Origin: Nonomuraea pusilla | Lineage (GTDB): Bacteria > Actinomycetota > Actinomycetes > Streptosporangiales > Streptosporangiaceae | NCBI RefSeq assembly: GCF_900109355.1 | Contig: NZ_FOBF01000006.1 | Location: 310,001 to 374,000, forward strand | Reading direction: 5' to 3' | Length of the DNA: 64,000 nt | Part shown: positions 29,768 through 37,122 of the stretch, piece by piece | Layout of the letters: every line of letters begins with the position of its first letter | How positions within the stretch are numbered: the stretch's first letter is position 1 | Notes under the pieces: generated by a model | What the model saw: the letters and a program-made list of their open reading frames with translations, nothing else | Database searches by the model: none | What the model was told of the DNA's origin: nothing | Made by a program: the position numbers and the translations under genes

Positions 29768-30702
29768 TCAGCAAATGGGCGGCGGCGGTCGCGGTATTTC
29801 CCGTGGTGATGCTGCCATTCTCGGCGACGGCGGCCCCGGCGGCGGCGCAGGCCGGTGTGATCCGTTATGCGGTTCAGAAAAGTTGCGAGAAAGGACGGGC
29901 CTGCCCGGCACTGCGGCTCGTCCGCGCTGACGGGTCGGCGCGGACGCTCGGCGACACGTCGTCGGACGAGGGGGCGGTCCCGGTCGCGGTCAGCGCCGAC
30001 GGGCGCAGGGTGGCGTACTTCAGGAAGAAGGACCGGCGGCTGGTCGTGCGCGGCGCGGACGGCCGGGCGCGGGCGGTGGGCGGCGTGCGGCAGCCGAGGA
30101 ACGAGGCCGGCGTGGACGAGACCCGCCTGCTGCTCTCCCCGGACGGCGGGAAGCTCGCCTACGTCCCCAACGACGGGGAACACCGGGTGCGCGTCTTCGA
30201 CACGGCGACCGGCAGGAAGGCGGGCACGCTGCCCGCGGCCTCCGGCGCGTGGACGGTGGGCTTCAGCGGCGACGGCGGCGAGGTGCTGCTCGTCCGGGGG
30301 TACGACGTGCGCGAGGCCGTGGTCGCCGACCTGCGCGGCAGGACGCTGCGTCGCGTCGTCCCGCCGCAGGTGGTGGGGGCGAACCTGCCGGTGGACGGCG
30401 CGGAGGGCAAGGTGGCGGCGCTGGCCGCCGACGGCAGGAGGCTCGCCGTGTACGTGCCTGGCGACGACCCGGGCGTGCTGGTGTACGACGTGGCCTCGGG
30501 CGCGCAGGTGACGCGGGTGCCGCTGCCCGCGGGCGTCGTGCCGGTGGCCGCGACCTGGACGGGCGCGGACGAGGTGACCGTGCGCGCGGAGCGGGCGGGC
30601 CTGGTGACGACGGTCGCGGTGGACGTCGCGGCGGGCACCGCGCGGACGGTCTCGACCTATCGCGCGCCCCGCTCGGGACGGGTCTACCACGCCGGCGGTT
30701 GA
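29764..30702 (+). CDS. Secreted beta-propeller-like protein (second of tandem pair)
   Basis: 312 aa. The signal peptide is WAAAVAVFPVVMLPFSATAA. It shares the S-x-DG repeats of its neighbour (VAVSADGRRVAYFRKKDRRL, LLLSPDGGKLAYVPNDGEH, VGFSGDGGEVLLVRGYDVRE, AALAADGRRLAVYVPGDDPG) and a paired Cys motif near the N-terminus (SCEKGRACPALRLV). ATG 29764 overlaps the previous stop and has GGAG 6 bases upstream. I know no function. The pair could be an extracytoplasmic heterodimer. The following 282 bases are AT-richer with a short GGTAAG/CTTACC repeat but no gene. Confidence 0.75.
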   Translation: MISKWAAAVAVFPVVMLPFSATAAPAAAQAGVIRYAVQKSCEKGRACPALRLVRADGSARTLGDTSSDEGAVPVAVSADGRRVAYFRKKDRRLVVRGADGRARAVGGVRQPRNEAGVDETRLLLSPDGGKLAYVPNDGEHRVRVFDTATGRKAGTLPAASGAWTVGFSGDGGEVLLVRGYDVREAVVADLRGRTLRRVVPPQVVGANLPVDGAEGKVAALAADGRRLAVYVPGDDPGVLVYDVASGAQVTRVPLPAGVVPVAATWTGADEVTVRAERAGLVTTVAVDVAAGTARTVSTYRAPRSGRVYHAGG

Positions 30703-30984
30703 TAACAGTTCGGCGTCGTTGTCAGGCCGCGTTTCCGAGGGGCCGAGCGGGAATCCCGGGCCGTGCGGCGGTGATCTCCGGGGCGGTCCGGGCAGGAAAA
30801 GGGGCGCGTCCGGCCGGGGGGCTCTCCGGGCGCGGGAAACAGGTTCGCGTAATTGGCTTTACTTTCCTGATCAAACTCCGGCCAAACCTTTTATGGATCT
30901 CAATTCGGTAAGGGCGGTGGTCTTACCTTCGGTGACAAAAATGGGTCTGCCATTTGATGGAACCAATACTGCAGACTGTCTCCC

Positions 30985-32133
30985 GTGGGTGCATCGGTGC
31001 TGCCAAGCGGACCGCCATCGGTTGATCAGGTGGCGGACCTCGTCGCGAAGGGAAGGGAGCGCGGGAGCGTAACCGTCGATGACGTCGCAGCCGCGCTTGA
31101 CCGGTCCGAGCTTCCGTCCGACGCGCTGGAGCGCGTGGTGCGGATGCTCGCCGAGAACGGCGTGGAGGTCCTCGAGCCCCAGGGCGACGAGGAGACCACC
31201 CGCGCCGATGAGGAAGACGTGGGCAAGCGGGCGCCGACCAGCGATCTGGTCCGCATCTACCTGCGGGAGATCGGGCGCGTGCCCCTGCTGACCGCCGAAG
31301 AGGAGGTGGAGCTCGCCAAGTCGATCGAAGCCGGCCTGTTCGCCGAGGACAAGCTGGCCAACGAGGTCTCGTCGCTGGCCTTCCCCGAGTTCAGGGAGCT
31401 CGTCTGGCAGGGGACCCGCGCCAAGCAGCGGCTGATCGAGGCCAACCTCCGGCTGGTGGTGTCCATCGCCAAGCGGTACGTGGGCCGCGGGATGCTCTTC
31501 CTCGACCTCATCCAGGAGGGCAACCTCGGGCTCATCAGGGCCGTCGAGAAGTTCGACTACACGAAGGGTTACAAGTTCTCCACCTACGCCACCTGGTGGA
31601 TCAGGCAGGCGATCACCAGGGCGATCGCCGACCAGGCGCGCACGATCCGCATCCCCGTGCACATGGTGGAGACGATCAACAAGCTCGTGCGCGTGCAGCG
31701 CCAGCTCCACCAGGACCTCGGCCGCGAGCCGGCGCCGGAGGAGATCGCCAAGGAGATGGACCTCCCGGTCGACCGCGTGGTGGAGATCCAGCGCATCGCC
31801 CAGGAGCCGGTCTCGCTGCAGTCGCCGATCGGCGAGGAGGACTCCGACCTCGGGGACTTCATCGAGGACGCCGACGCCGTGGTGCCGATGGAGGCCGCGG
31901 CCTTCATCATGCTGCAGGACCAGTTGGAGGACATCCTGGCCACGCTGTCCGACCGCGAGCAGCGCATCATCCAGCTCCGCTTCGGGCTGGCCGACGGTCA
32001 CCCGCGGACCCTGGAGGAGGTGGGCAGGGAGTTCGGCGTGACGCGTGAGCGCATCCGCCAGATCGAGTCGAAGACCCTGGCCAAGCTCCGCCACCCGACG
32101 CGGGCCCAGATGCTGCGCGACTACCTCGACTGA
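30985..32133 (+). CDS. Principal-type RNA polymerase sigma factor (RpoD/HrdB-like)
   Basis: 382 aa sigma-70. An N-terminal region 1.1-like stretch ([20 protein letters not shown]) is followed by region 1.2 ([20 protein letters not shown]), the diagnostic group 1/2 region 2 ([40 protein letters not shown]), region 3, and region 4.2 ([20 protein letters not shown]), ending MLRDYLD. It is shorter than Streptomyces HrdB because it lacks the long basic N-terminus, so it may be the primary sigma or a group 2 paralogue; I cannot decide. GTG 30985 lies 7 bases after CAGACT and has no ribosome site. A strong terminator follows. Confidence 0.92.
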   Translation: MGASVLPSGPPSVDQVADLVAKGRERGSVTVDDVAAALDRSELPSDALERVVRMLAENGVEVLEPQGDEETTRADEEDVGKRAPTSDLVRIYLREIGRVPLLTAEEEVELAKSIEAGLFAEDKLANEVSSLAFPEFRELVWQGTRAKQRLIEANLRLVVSIAKRYVGRGMLFLDLIQEGNLGLIRAVEKFDYTKGYKFSTYATWWIRQAITRAIADQARTIRIPVHMVETINKLVRVQRQLHQDLGREPAPEEIAKEMDLPVDRVVEIQRIAQEPVSLQSPIGEEDSDLGDFIEDADAVVPMEAAAFIMLQDQLEDILATLSDREQRIIQLRFGLADGHPRTLEEVGREFGVTRERIRQIESKTLAKLRHPTRAQMLRDYLD

Positions 32134-32145
32134 CGCCTGCGGGCG

Positions 32146-32177
32146 GAAGGGCCCGGGCCACCAGGCCCGGGCCCTTC
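32146..32177. terminator. Terminator hairpin after the sigma gene
   Basis: A 14-bp perfect stem (GAAGGGCCCGGGCC with GGCCCGGGCCCTTC) and an ACCA loop, 12 bases after the sigma stop. It is also 13 bases beyond the end of the convergent glnH-like gene, so it may serve both strands. Confidence 0.8.
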
Positions 32178-32189
32178 AGGCGCCAACCC

Positions 32190-32996
32190 TCAGGAGCAGC
32201 CCTCGAACTGCGGCACGGCGATCGTGCTGAGGTCCAGCCCCGCCGAGCCGAACCACTTGTGCAGCAGCCGGGAGGCGGTGCCGTCCTGGTACATGTCGGT
32301 GATCGCCCGGTTCACCGCCTCGCAGCCGGCGACGTCCCCCTTGCGCAGGCCGACGCCCGTGCGCTGCTCGTTGAACTGGGCGTTGGCCAGCCGCAGCCCC
32401 GAGCCGTCGCGGATCGCCAGCCCGGCCAGGATGACGTCGTTGGTGGTGACCGCGTCCACCTTGCCGCCCTTCAGCGCCGACAGGCAGGCCGCGTAGTCGT
32501 CGAACGGCGCGAGCCGCGCCGCGATGCCGCGCTCCACCACGACCCGGTCGGCCGCGTTCGACCCCTTGACGTTGCAGATGGTGCGCCCCCTGAGGTCGCG
32601 CACGTTGCGGATCTGCTCGCCAGGCCGCGTCAGGATGTCCTGGTACGAGATGTGGTAAGGCCCCGCGAACAGCACCTTCGCCTTGCGGTCCTGGCTGATC
32701 GTGTACGTCGCCAGCACCATGTCGGCCTGCCCGTCGACGAGCACCTTCTCCCGGTCGGCCGCGAGCACCGCCCGGTAGACCGCCTTCTTGCCGAGCTTCT
32801 TGGCGACGTAGGCGGCCACGTCCACGTCGAAGCCCTCGAAGGTGCCGCGCGAGGTGCGGAACCCGACCTGCGGCAGGTCGGGCCGCACCCCGATGACGAC
32901 GGTGTCCTTGTCGAGGAGCGTCTCGCCGCCGCCGACCCCGCAGGCCGACGCGGCCAGCGCGGTCAGGGCGAGCACCACTGCCAGCGCCCGTCTCAC
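32190..32996 (-). CDS. glnH: GlnH-like amino-acid-binding lipoprotein
   Basis: 268 aa, family-3 solute-binding protein anchored by a lipobox (LTALAASACG). Typical segments are VVIGVRPDLPQVGF, FEGFDVDVAAYVAKKLG, ADMVLATYTISQDRKAKVLF and DAVTTNDVILAGLA, matching the glutamate/glutamine/aspartate-binding fold. It lacks an adjacent ABC permease or ATPase and instead ends the pknG-type operon, as GlnH does with PknG-GlnX in mycobacteria, where it senses external Asp/Glu. GTG 32996 overlaps the glnX-like stop (GTGA) and has AAGGAG 5 bases upstream. Confidence 0.88.
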   Translation of the reverse strand: MRRALAVVLALTALAASACGVGGGETLLDKDTVVIGVRPDLPQVGFRTSRGTFEGFDVDVAAYVAKKLGKKAVYRAVLAADREKVLVDGQADMVLATYTISQDRKAKVLFAGPYHISYQDILTRPGEQIRNVRDLRGRTICNVKGSNAADRVVVERGIAARLAPFDDYAACLSALKGGKVDAVTTNDVILAGLAIRDGSGLRLANAQFNEQRTGVGLRKGDVAGCEAVNRAITDMYQDGTASRLLHKWFGSAGLDLSTIAVPQFEGCS

Positions 32997-34351
32997 CGGT
33001 ACTCCTTCAGTCGTGGCCACACCCCGGCGAACATCAGCAGGGCGATCCCGCCGATCGCGAAGGGCAGCAGCCGCCACAGGTTGTCGAGGGAGCTCTCGCC
33101 GGTGTCGATGGCCCGCTCGAACACGTTCTCGTGCCGGCCGGACATGACGAGCAGCGCCTGGTCGTAGGCGTCGAACGCCTGGCGCACCGGGCCGAGCCTG
33201 GCGGCGACCGCGTCCGCGTTCCGTCCCTCGGCGACGAGCCGGCGGAACTCGGTGTCGGCCGCCTGGAAGCCGCGGTACGTCTCCAGCACCGCCTGGCCGT
33301 CGCGGGCGGCCAGCTCCGGGCCGAGCAGGCCGAGCGCCTTCGACGACCGCTCGGCCACGGCCTTGTGGTAGGTGGACAGGTTGCCCGCCTCCAGGTAGAG
33401 CACGGCCAGCGACTTGTCGAGGAAGGTGTGCTCGTAGGTGTCGGCCCGCTCCTTGTCCAGCAGGTAGCGGCTCTCGTCGCCCTGCATGCTGGTGCTGATG
33501 GCCCTGGCCCTCGCCACGGTCAGCACCGAGTCGAACCCGGCCTTCTTGGCGCGGCGCAGCGCCTCCTGGTCCTGGCCGAGCACCGCCACGCCGGCGACGA
33601 GGGCGACGAGGGTCGCCACGGTGGCCGCGAGCAGCGCGGGGCCGAACACCCGGCGGAAGCGCCTGGCGAGGAACACCTGCAGCCACACCAGGCAGGCGAG
33701 CGCCAGCAGCCCGGCCACGACCACCGCGACCCGCACGAGCGGCACCACGACCGCCTTCTCGTCGTACGTGCGGCGCACGATCGTGCCGTTCTCCAGCGTC
33801 AGGTTGTAGGCCTGCGGCAGCAGGACGAGCCGCATGAGGTCGGTGGCCTGCCGGTAGGTGCGCACCACCTCGTCGGGCGGCGGCCCCGGCTCGTGCGAGG
33901 AGCGCTCGTTCAGCAGCAGCGCCTGGCCGGCGAGCCGCTCGTAACGGCCCAGCCCGTCGAGCAGGGACTCGGCGGTGCGGCGCTCGGCCGGGTTGTCGCC
34001 GGACAGCTCGAACGCCTTCAGCAGCGCCCGGTTGGCTTCGAGGCGGCGTTCGTCGTACCTGGCCAGCGCGGCCCGCCGCTGCTGCTCGTACGCCCTGCCG
34101 AGCACGAGCACGTCGGCGACCTGGGCGTCCATGTCGCTCAGCGCGAAGTACAGCCCGGCGGTGGCGACGACCTGCGGCCCGGCGTCGCGGCCGATGACCC
34201 GCAGCCCGTCGCGGGCGCTCACGCCGCCGACGGCGAGCGCGGCGAACAGCAGCGCGAGCGACGCCACGGTGATGCCGGAGATGACCCGGATGGAGCCCGG
34301 CACGCTGCGGCGCGCCGGCGGGCTCGCGACCCGGGCCTGCACCATGGTCAC
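32993..34351 (-). CDS. glnX: GlnX-like four-helix membrane signal transducer
   Basis: 452 aa. Four membrane segments are seen: near residues 20-45 (ISGITVASLALLFAALAVGG), two close together in the middle (VRVAVVVAGLLALACLVWLQ and ALLAATVATLVALVAGVAVL) and one at the C-terminus (LLPFAIGGIALLMFAGVWP). Two large helical extracytoplasmic domains lie between 1-2 and 3-4. This is the topology of mycobacterial GlnX, which couples GlnH to PknG. The start is GTG 34351, overlapping the FHA gene stop, with GGGAGGG 6 bases upstream; ATG 34345 is an alternative. It likely relays ligand binding across the membrane to the kinase. Confidence 0.82.
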   Translation of the reverse strand: MTMVQARVASPPARRSVPGSIRVISGITVASLALLFAALAVGGVSARDGLRVIGRDAGPQVVATAGLYFALSDMDAQVADVLVLGRAYEQQRRAALARYDERRLEANRALLKAFELSGDNPAERRTAESLLDGLGRYERLAGQALLLNERSSHEPGPPPDEVVRTYRQATDLMRLVLLPQAYNLTLENGTIVRRTYDEKAVVVPLVRVAVVVAGLLALACLVWLQVFLARRFRRVFGPALLAATVATLVALVAGVAVLGQDQEALRRAKKAGFDSVLTVARARAISTSMQGDESRYLLDKERADTYEHTFLDKSLAVLYLEAGNLSTYHKAVAERSSKALGLLGPELAARDGQAVLETYRGFQAADTEFRRLVAEGRNADAVAARLGPVRQAFDAYDQALLVMSGRHENVFERAIDTGESSLDNLWRLLPFAIGGIALLMFAGVWPRLKEYR

Positions 34352-35022
34352 GGGGTTCCCTCCCTGATGGTGATGACCGTCCAGGCGCCCAGGTGGATCC
34401 GGTCGCCCGGCCCGACGGGCACGGGCACGTTGACCGTGACCGGCCTGCCGTTCACCTGGGTGCCGTTGGCCGAGCCGGGGTCGACGAGCAGCCACGAGCC
34501 GTCCGGCTGGGCGAGCAGCACGGCGTGCAGGTGCGACACGCCGGGGTCCTCGGGCGGGCCGGAGAGGTCGATCTCGGGCTGGAGGTTCCTCGCCCTGCTG
34601 CGCCGTCCGACGCGCACCTGCTCCCCGGAGAGGGCGAAGGAGCGCTCGGGGCAGTACGGCGGGAACGCGACGGCGTGCGCGTCGGGGCCGCCCTCGGCGA
34701 TCACCTTGTCGTAGTAGGCGCGGTCGGCCGCCGTGACCGCCTCCCACCGGGCGCCGGTGACCTGGACGGGCCCGCCGGCGCCGGTGAAGTCGTGGCCGCA
34801 CAGCTCGCAGAACAGCCCGGCGCGCGGGGTGCGGCAGACCGGGCACTCCTCGGCGGGCGCGGACGCCCCGGACGGCCCGGACGGCCCGGACGGCCCGGAC
34901 GGCCCGGCGGGGGCGGAGGGCCGCGGCGCGCTCCCGGCCGCCGGCAGGGACGCCATCTGCGTGCCGCACACGTCGCAGTAGTCGTCAGCCCCCGAGGCGT
35001 GGCCCTGCGGGCAGGTGGCCAT
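34348..35022 (-). CDS. Zinc-ribbon FHA-domain protein
   Basis: 224 aa. Two Cys4 ribbons lie at the N-terminus (C4..CDVCG around residue 16-19; C60PVC..FCELCG to C75), separated by a Pro-Ser-Gly linker. The C-terminal forkhead-associated domain has the expected phosphothreonine-binding residues: G139-R140 then S142 (VGRRSRARN), S163-H164 (GVSHLHAVLL) and N186-G187 (SANGTQVNG). In mycobacteria PknG phosphorylates the FHA protein GarA, which then controls glutamate metabolism. This gene is a positional counterpart, but with ribbons rather than the GarA N-terminal threonine tail. TGATG overlap with the vWA gene upstream. Confidence 0.85.
   Translation of the reverse strand: MATCPQGHASGADDYCDVCGTQMASLPAAGSAPRPSAPAGPSGPSGPSGPSGASAPAEECPVCRTPRAGLFCELCGHDFTGAGGPVQVTGARWEAVTAADRAYYDKVIAEGGPDAHAVAFPPYCPERSFALSGEQVRVGRRSRARNLQPEIDLSGPPEDPGVSHLHAVLLAQPDGSWLLVDPGSANGTQVNGRPVTVNVPVPVGPGDRIHLGAWTVITIREGTP
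34862..34906 (-). repeat. 9-bp tandem repeat encoding the PSG linker
   Basis: Four exact GACGGCCCG units from 34871 plus one variant before them, in frame within the FHA gene. They encode the repeated Pro-Ser-Gly linker between the two zinc ribbons. Copy number may vary between strains. Confidence 0.75.
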
Positions 35023-36305
35023 CAGACGCCGTCCTTGCGCAGCCGGCTGGTGCGGACCGACCCGGTGTCCAGCTCGATCTCGTCGGCCTTGTCCACGTTC
35101 CTGCGCAGCCTCGCCGTGCCCGTCGCCGGATCCACCTCGACCACCTTCTCCAGCAGCCGCGCGGTGTCCTCGCGCCCTGACTCGGCCGCGAGCTGTTTCG
35201 CCCTGGCCAGGCGGGCGGTCGCGCCCTCCACGTCGCCCGCCGCCCGCGCGCTCAGGCCGTCCTGGATCAGCTCGTGCAGCTCGGCCTGCCCGGTGTAGTG
35301 CGCCACCTTGCGGTTGATCCGCGTGGACTGCGCGAGGTCGTCCGTCCACTGGGCGAGGACGTTGCCGCTGGCCACCACCTCCTGGGTGTCCGGGCGCACC
35401 AGCTTCACCCAGCCCGCGCGGATCTCCTGCCCGACCTGGCCAGGCGGCACCTCCACGCAGAGGTGGTACTCGCGCTCCTCTGCGCCCCACGAGCCGGTCG
35501 GGTAGTCGCCGGTGAGCGGGTTGACGTCGGCGCGCTTGCCGGTCAGGTCGAGCAGCGTGGGGGAGACCTGCTTGACGAACTTCAGCTTGGCCGTCTGCGG
35601 CACCCAGACGCGCAGCGACAGCTCGGCGAGCGTCTTGCTCATCGACGCCTGCGTCAGCCTGCGGAAGAACTCCGGCAGGTCCGCCTGGTTCCTGACGAAG
35701 TCGAAGGTGCCGAGCATCGCCTCGGCGATCTTGCGGAGCTCGGCGGGCACCCAGTCGTCGCCGACGCCGAGGCTGTCGCAGACGAACGTGCCGCTCCAGG
35801 CCCGCAGCACCCCGGCGAACACGTCGGGACGCTCGTTGTTCTGGCCGTCCGTCATGAGCAGCGCGTGCTTGATCGCGTTCGGGTGGCCGCTGAGCAGGTG
35901 GCCGGCGAGCTTCAGCCACTCGCCGATGGCGGTGCCGCCGTGGGCGCTCAGCCGGTTCACCGCGCGCACCGCCTCCGCCCGGGTGGCGGCGGAGGCCCGC
36001 GCCATGCCGGTGCCGCCCGGGTAGACGACCTTGGCCGACTCGGTGCCCGCCACCACCGCGAAGTACACGCCGTCGCGCAGCGCCTGCACCGCGGTCGCGG
36101 CGGCCTGCCGCGCCTCGCGGATCTTGCCGCCGCTCATCGACCCGGACGTGTCCACGATGATCACCTCGGCCGCCTCGGACGGCCCGGCCTGCGCCACCGC
36201 CTCCCCGGTGGACCCGACGGTGAGGATGGCGTGCACCTCGCGCCCGTCCAGGGAGAGGTACTTGTTCTGGTCGATCTCCAGCTTGAACGTGGGCTGCTCA
36301 CCCAT
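35022..36305 (-). CDS. von Willebrand factor A-domain protein
   Basis: 427 aa cytosolic protein with no signal peptide. The vWA domain (about residues 45-230) has a complete MIDAS metal site: D52-x-S54-x-S56 in VDTSGSMSGGK, the threonine in SAHGGTAIGEW, and the aspartate in LLMTDGQNNERP. A beta-rich middle (PGQVGQEIRAGWVKLVRP) and a helical C-terminus (GLSARAAGDVEGATARLARA) follow. vWA domains mediate metal-dependent protein contacts, so it may scaffold the kinase, phosphatase and FHA proteins. ATG 36305 starts 8 bases inside the phosphatase gene. Confidence 0.88.
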   Translation of the reverse strand: MGEQPTFKLEIDQNKYLSLDGREVHAILTVGSTGEAVAQAGPSEAAEVIIVDTSGSMSGGKIREARQAAATAVQALRDGVYFAVVAGTESAKVVYPGGTGMARASAATRAEAVRAVNRLSAHGGTAIGEWLKLAGHLLSGHPNAIKHALLMTDGQNNERPDVFAGVLRAWSGTFVCDSLGVGDDWVPAELRKIAEAMLGTFDFVRNQADLPEFFRRLTQASMSKTLAELSLRVWVPQTAKLKFVKQVSPTLLDLTGKRADVNPLTGDYPTGSWGAEEREYHLCVEVPPGQVGQEIRAGWVKLVRPDTQEVVASGNVLAQWTDDLAQSTRINRKVAHYTGQAELHELIQDGLSARAAGDVEGATARLARAKQLAAESGREDTARLLEKVVEVDPATGTARLRRNVDKADEIELDTGSVRTSRLRKDGV

Positions 36306-37122
36306 GCGCGTCTCCTAGGGGGATGAGGACGATGGTCACGTTGTCCTGCCCGCCGCTCTCCAGAGCGTGGCGCAGCAGCGCGCGGGCCGTCTCGATGGGA
36401 GGTGTGGAATCCGTCGCGGGAAAGGTGTGGCCCCGCAGGTAGCGCCACAGGCCGTCGCTGCACACCAGCAGCAGGCCGGGCGCGCGCGGGGCGTAGACGC
36501 GCACCTGCGGGGCCACGTCGCCCGCGTCCGCGCCCAGCCAGGCGGTGATCTCGCCGGTCGGCGCCGCGTCGTCCTCGGTCAGCAGGTGCCCGCCCGGCAG
36601 CCAGTACGCGCGCGTGTCGCCCGCCCAGCCGACCGTCACCGTGCCGTTCTCGACGACGGCCGACACGTACGTGCAGGCCGGTGCGTCGTCCACCGACGTG
36701 CCGAGCTTGGCCACGGCGCGCGCGGCCAGCGCGAACGCCTCCTCCGTCGGCATGCCCCTGGCCAGCGCCCCCGCCGCCGTCTCGACCGCCACGGCCGACG
36801 CCTCGTCGGCGCGCGGCGAGCTGCCGACGCCGTCGCACACGACCGTCACGATCCTGCCGCCCGAGGAGACCAGCGCCATGGCGTCCTCGTTGCGGGCGCG
36901 GCGCAGCCCCTTGTCGGTCACGCCCGCCGCGCCGCCGTCGAGGACGATCTCGGCGTGGTCCCTGCCGGTCGGCTGGCGCAGGCCGCAGCGCTCGCAGTAG
37001 CCGTCGGCGTCCACCGCCGCCGCGCCGCAGGAGGCGCAGACCGGAGCCGACAGCGCGTGGCCGCACGCCTCGCAGTAGAGGTGGGTCGCCTCCACGGAGG
37101 CCTCGCACATCGGGCAGATCAC
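36298..37122 (-). CDS. Zinc-ribbon PP2C-family Ser/Thr phosphatase
   Basis: 274 aa. Two Cys4 ribbons come first (C3PMC..YCEACG and C29ASC..YCERCG, to about residue 47). The PP2C fold then shows RRARNEDAM (RxxNxD), CDGVGSSPRADE (the DG metal motif), VGWAGDTRAYW, LVCSDGLWRYL and GGQDNVTIVL, so all metal-binding aspartates appear present. It should reverse PknG-type phosphorylation. GTG 37122 overlaps the pknG stop (GTGA) and has GAGG about 8 bases upstream. Kinase and phosphatase are thus made from adjacent, coupled cistrons. Confidence 0.9.
   Translation of the reverse strand: MICPMCEASVEATHLYCEACGHALSAPVCASCGAAAVDADGYCERCGLRQPTGRDHAEIVLDGGAAGVTDKGLRRARNEDAMALVSSGGRIVTVVCDGVGSSPRADEASAVAVETAAGALARGMPTEEAFALAARAVAKLGTSVDDAPACTYVSAVVENGTVTVGWAGDTRAYWLPGGHLLTEDDAAPTGEITAWLGADAGDVAPQVRVYAPRAPGLLLVCSDGLWRYLRGHTFPATDSTPPIETARALLRHALESGGQDNVTIVLIPLGDAHG

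Noticed and set aside
30703..30984. Riboswitch or structured RNA before the sigma gene
   Set aside because: Only a short 6-bp inverted repeat is visible, with no known riboswitch pattern.
34862..34906. Regular 9-bp repeats resembling a miniature CRISPR or satellite
   Set aside because: No spacers. The repeats are in frame and encode a Pro-Ser-Gly linker in the FHA protein.
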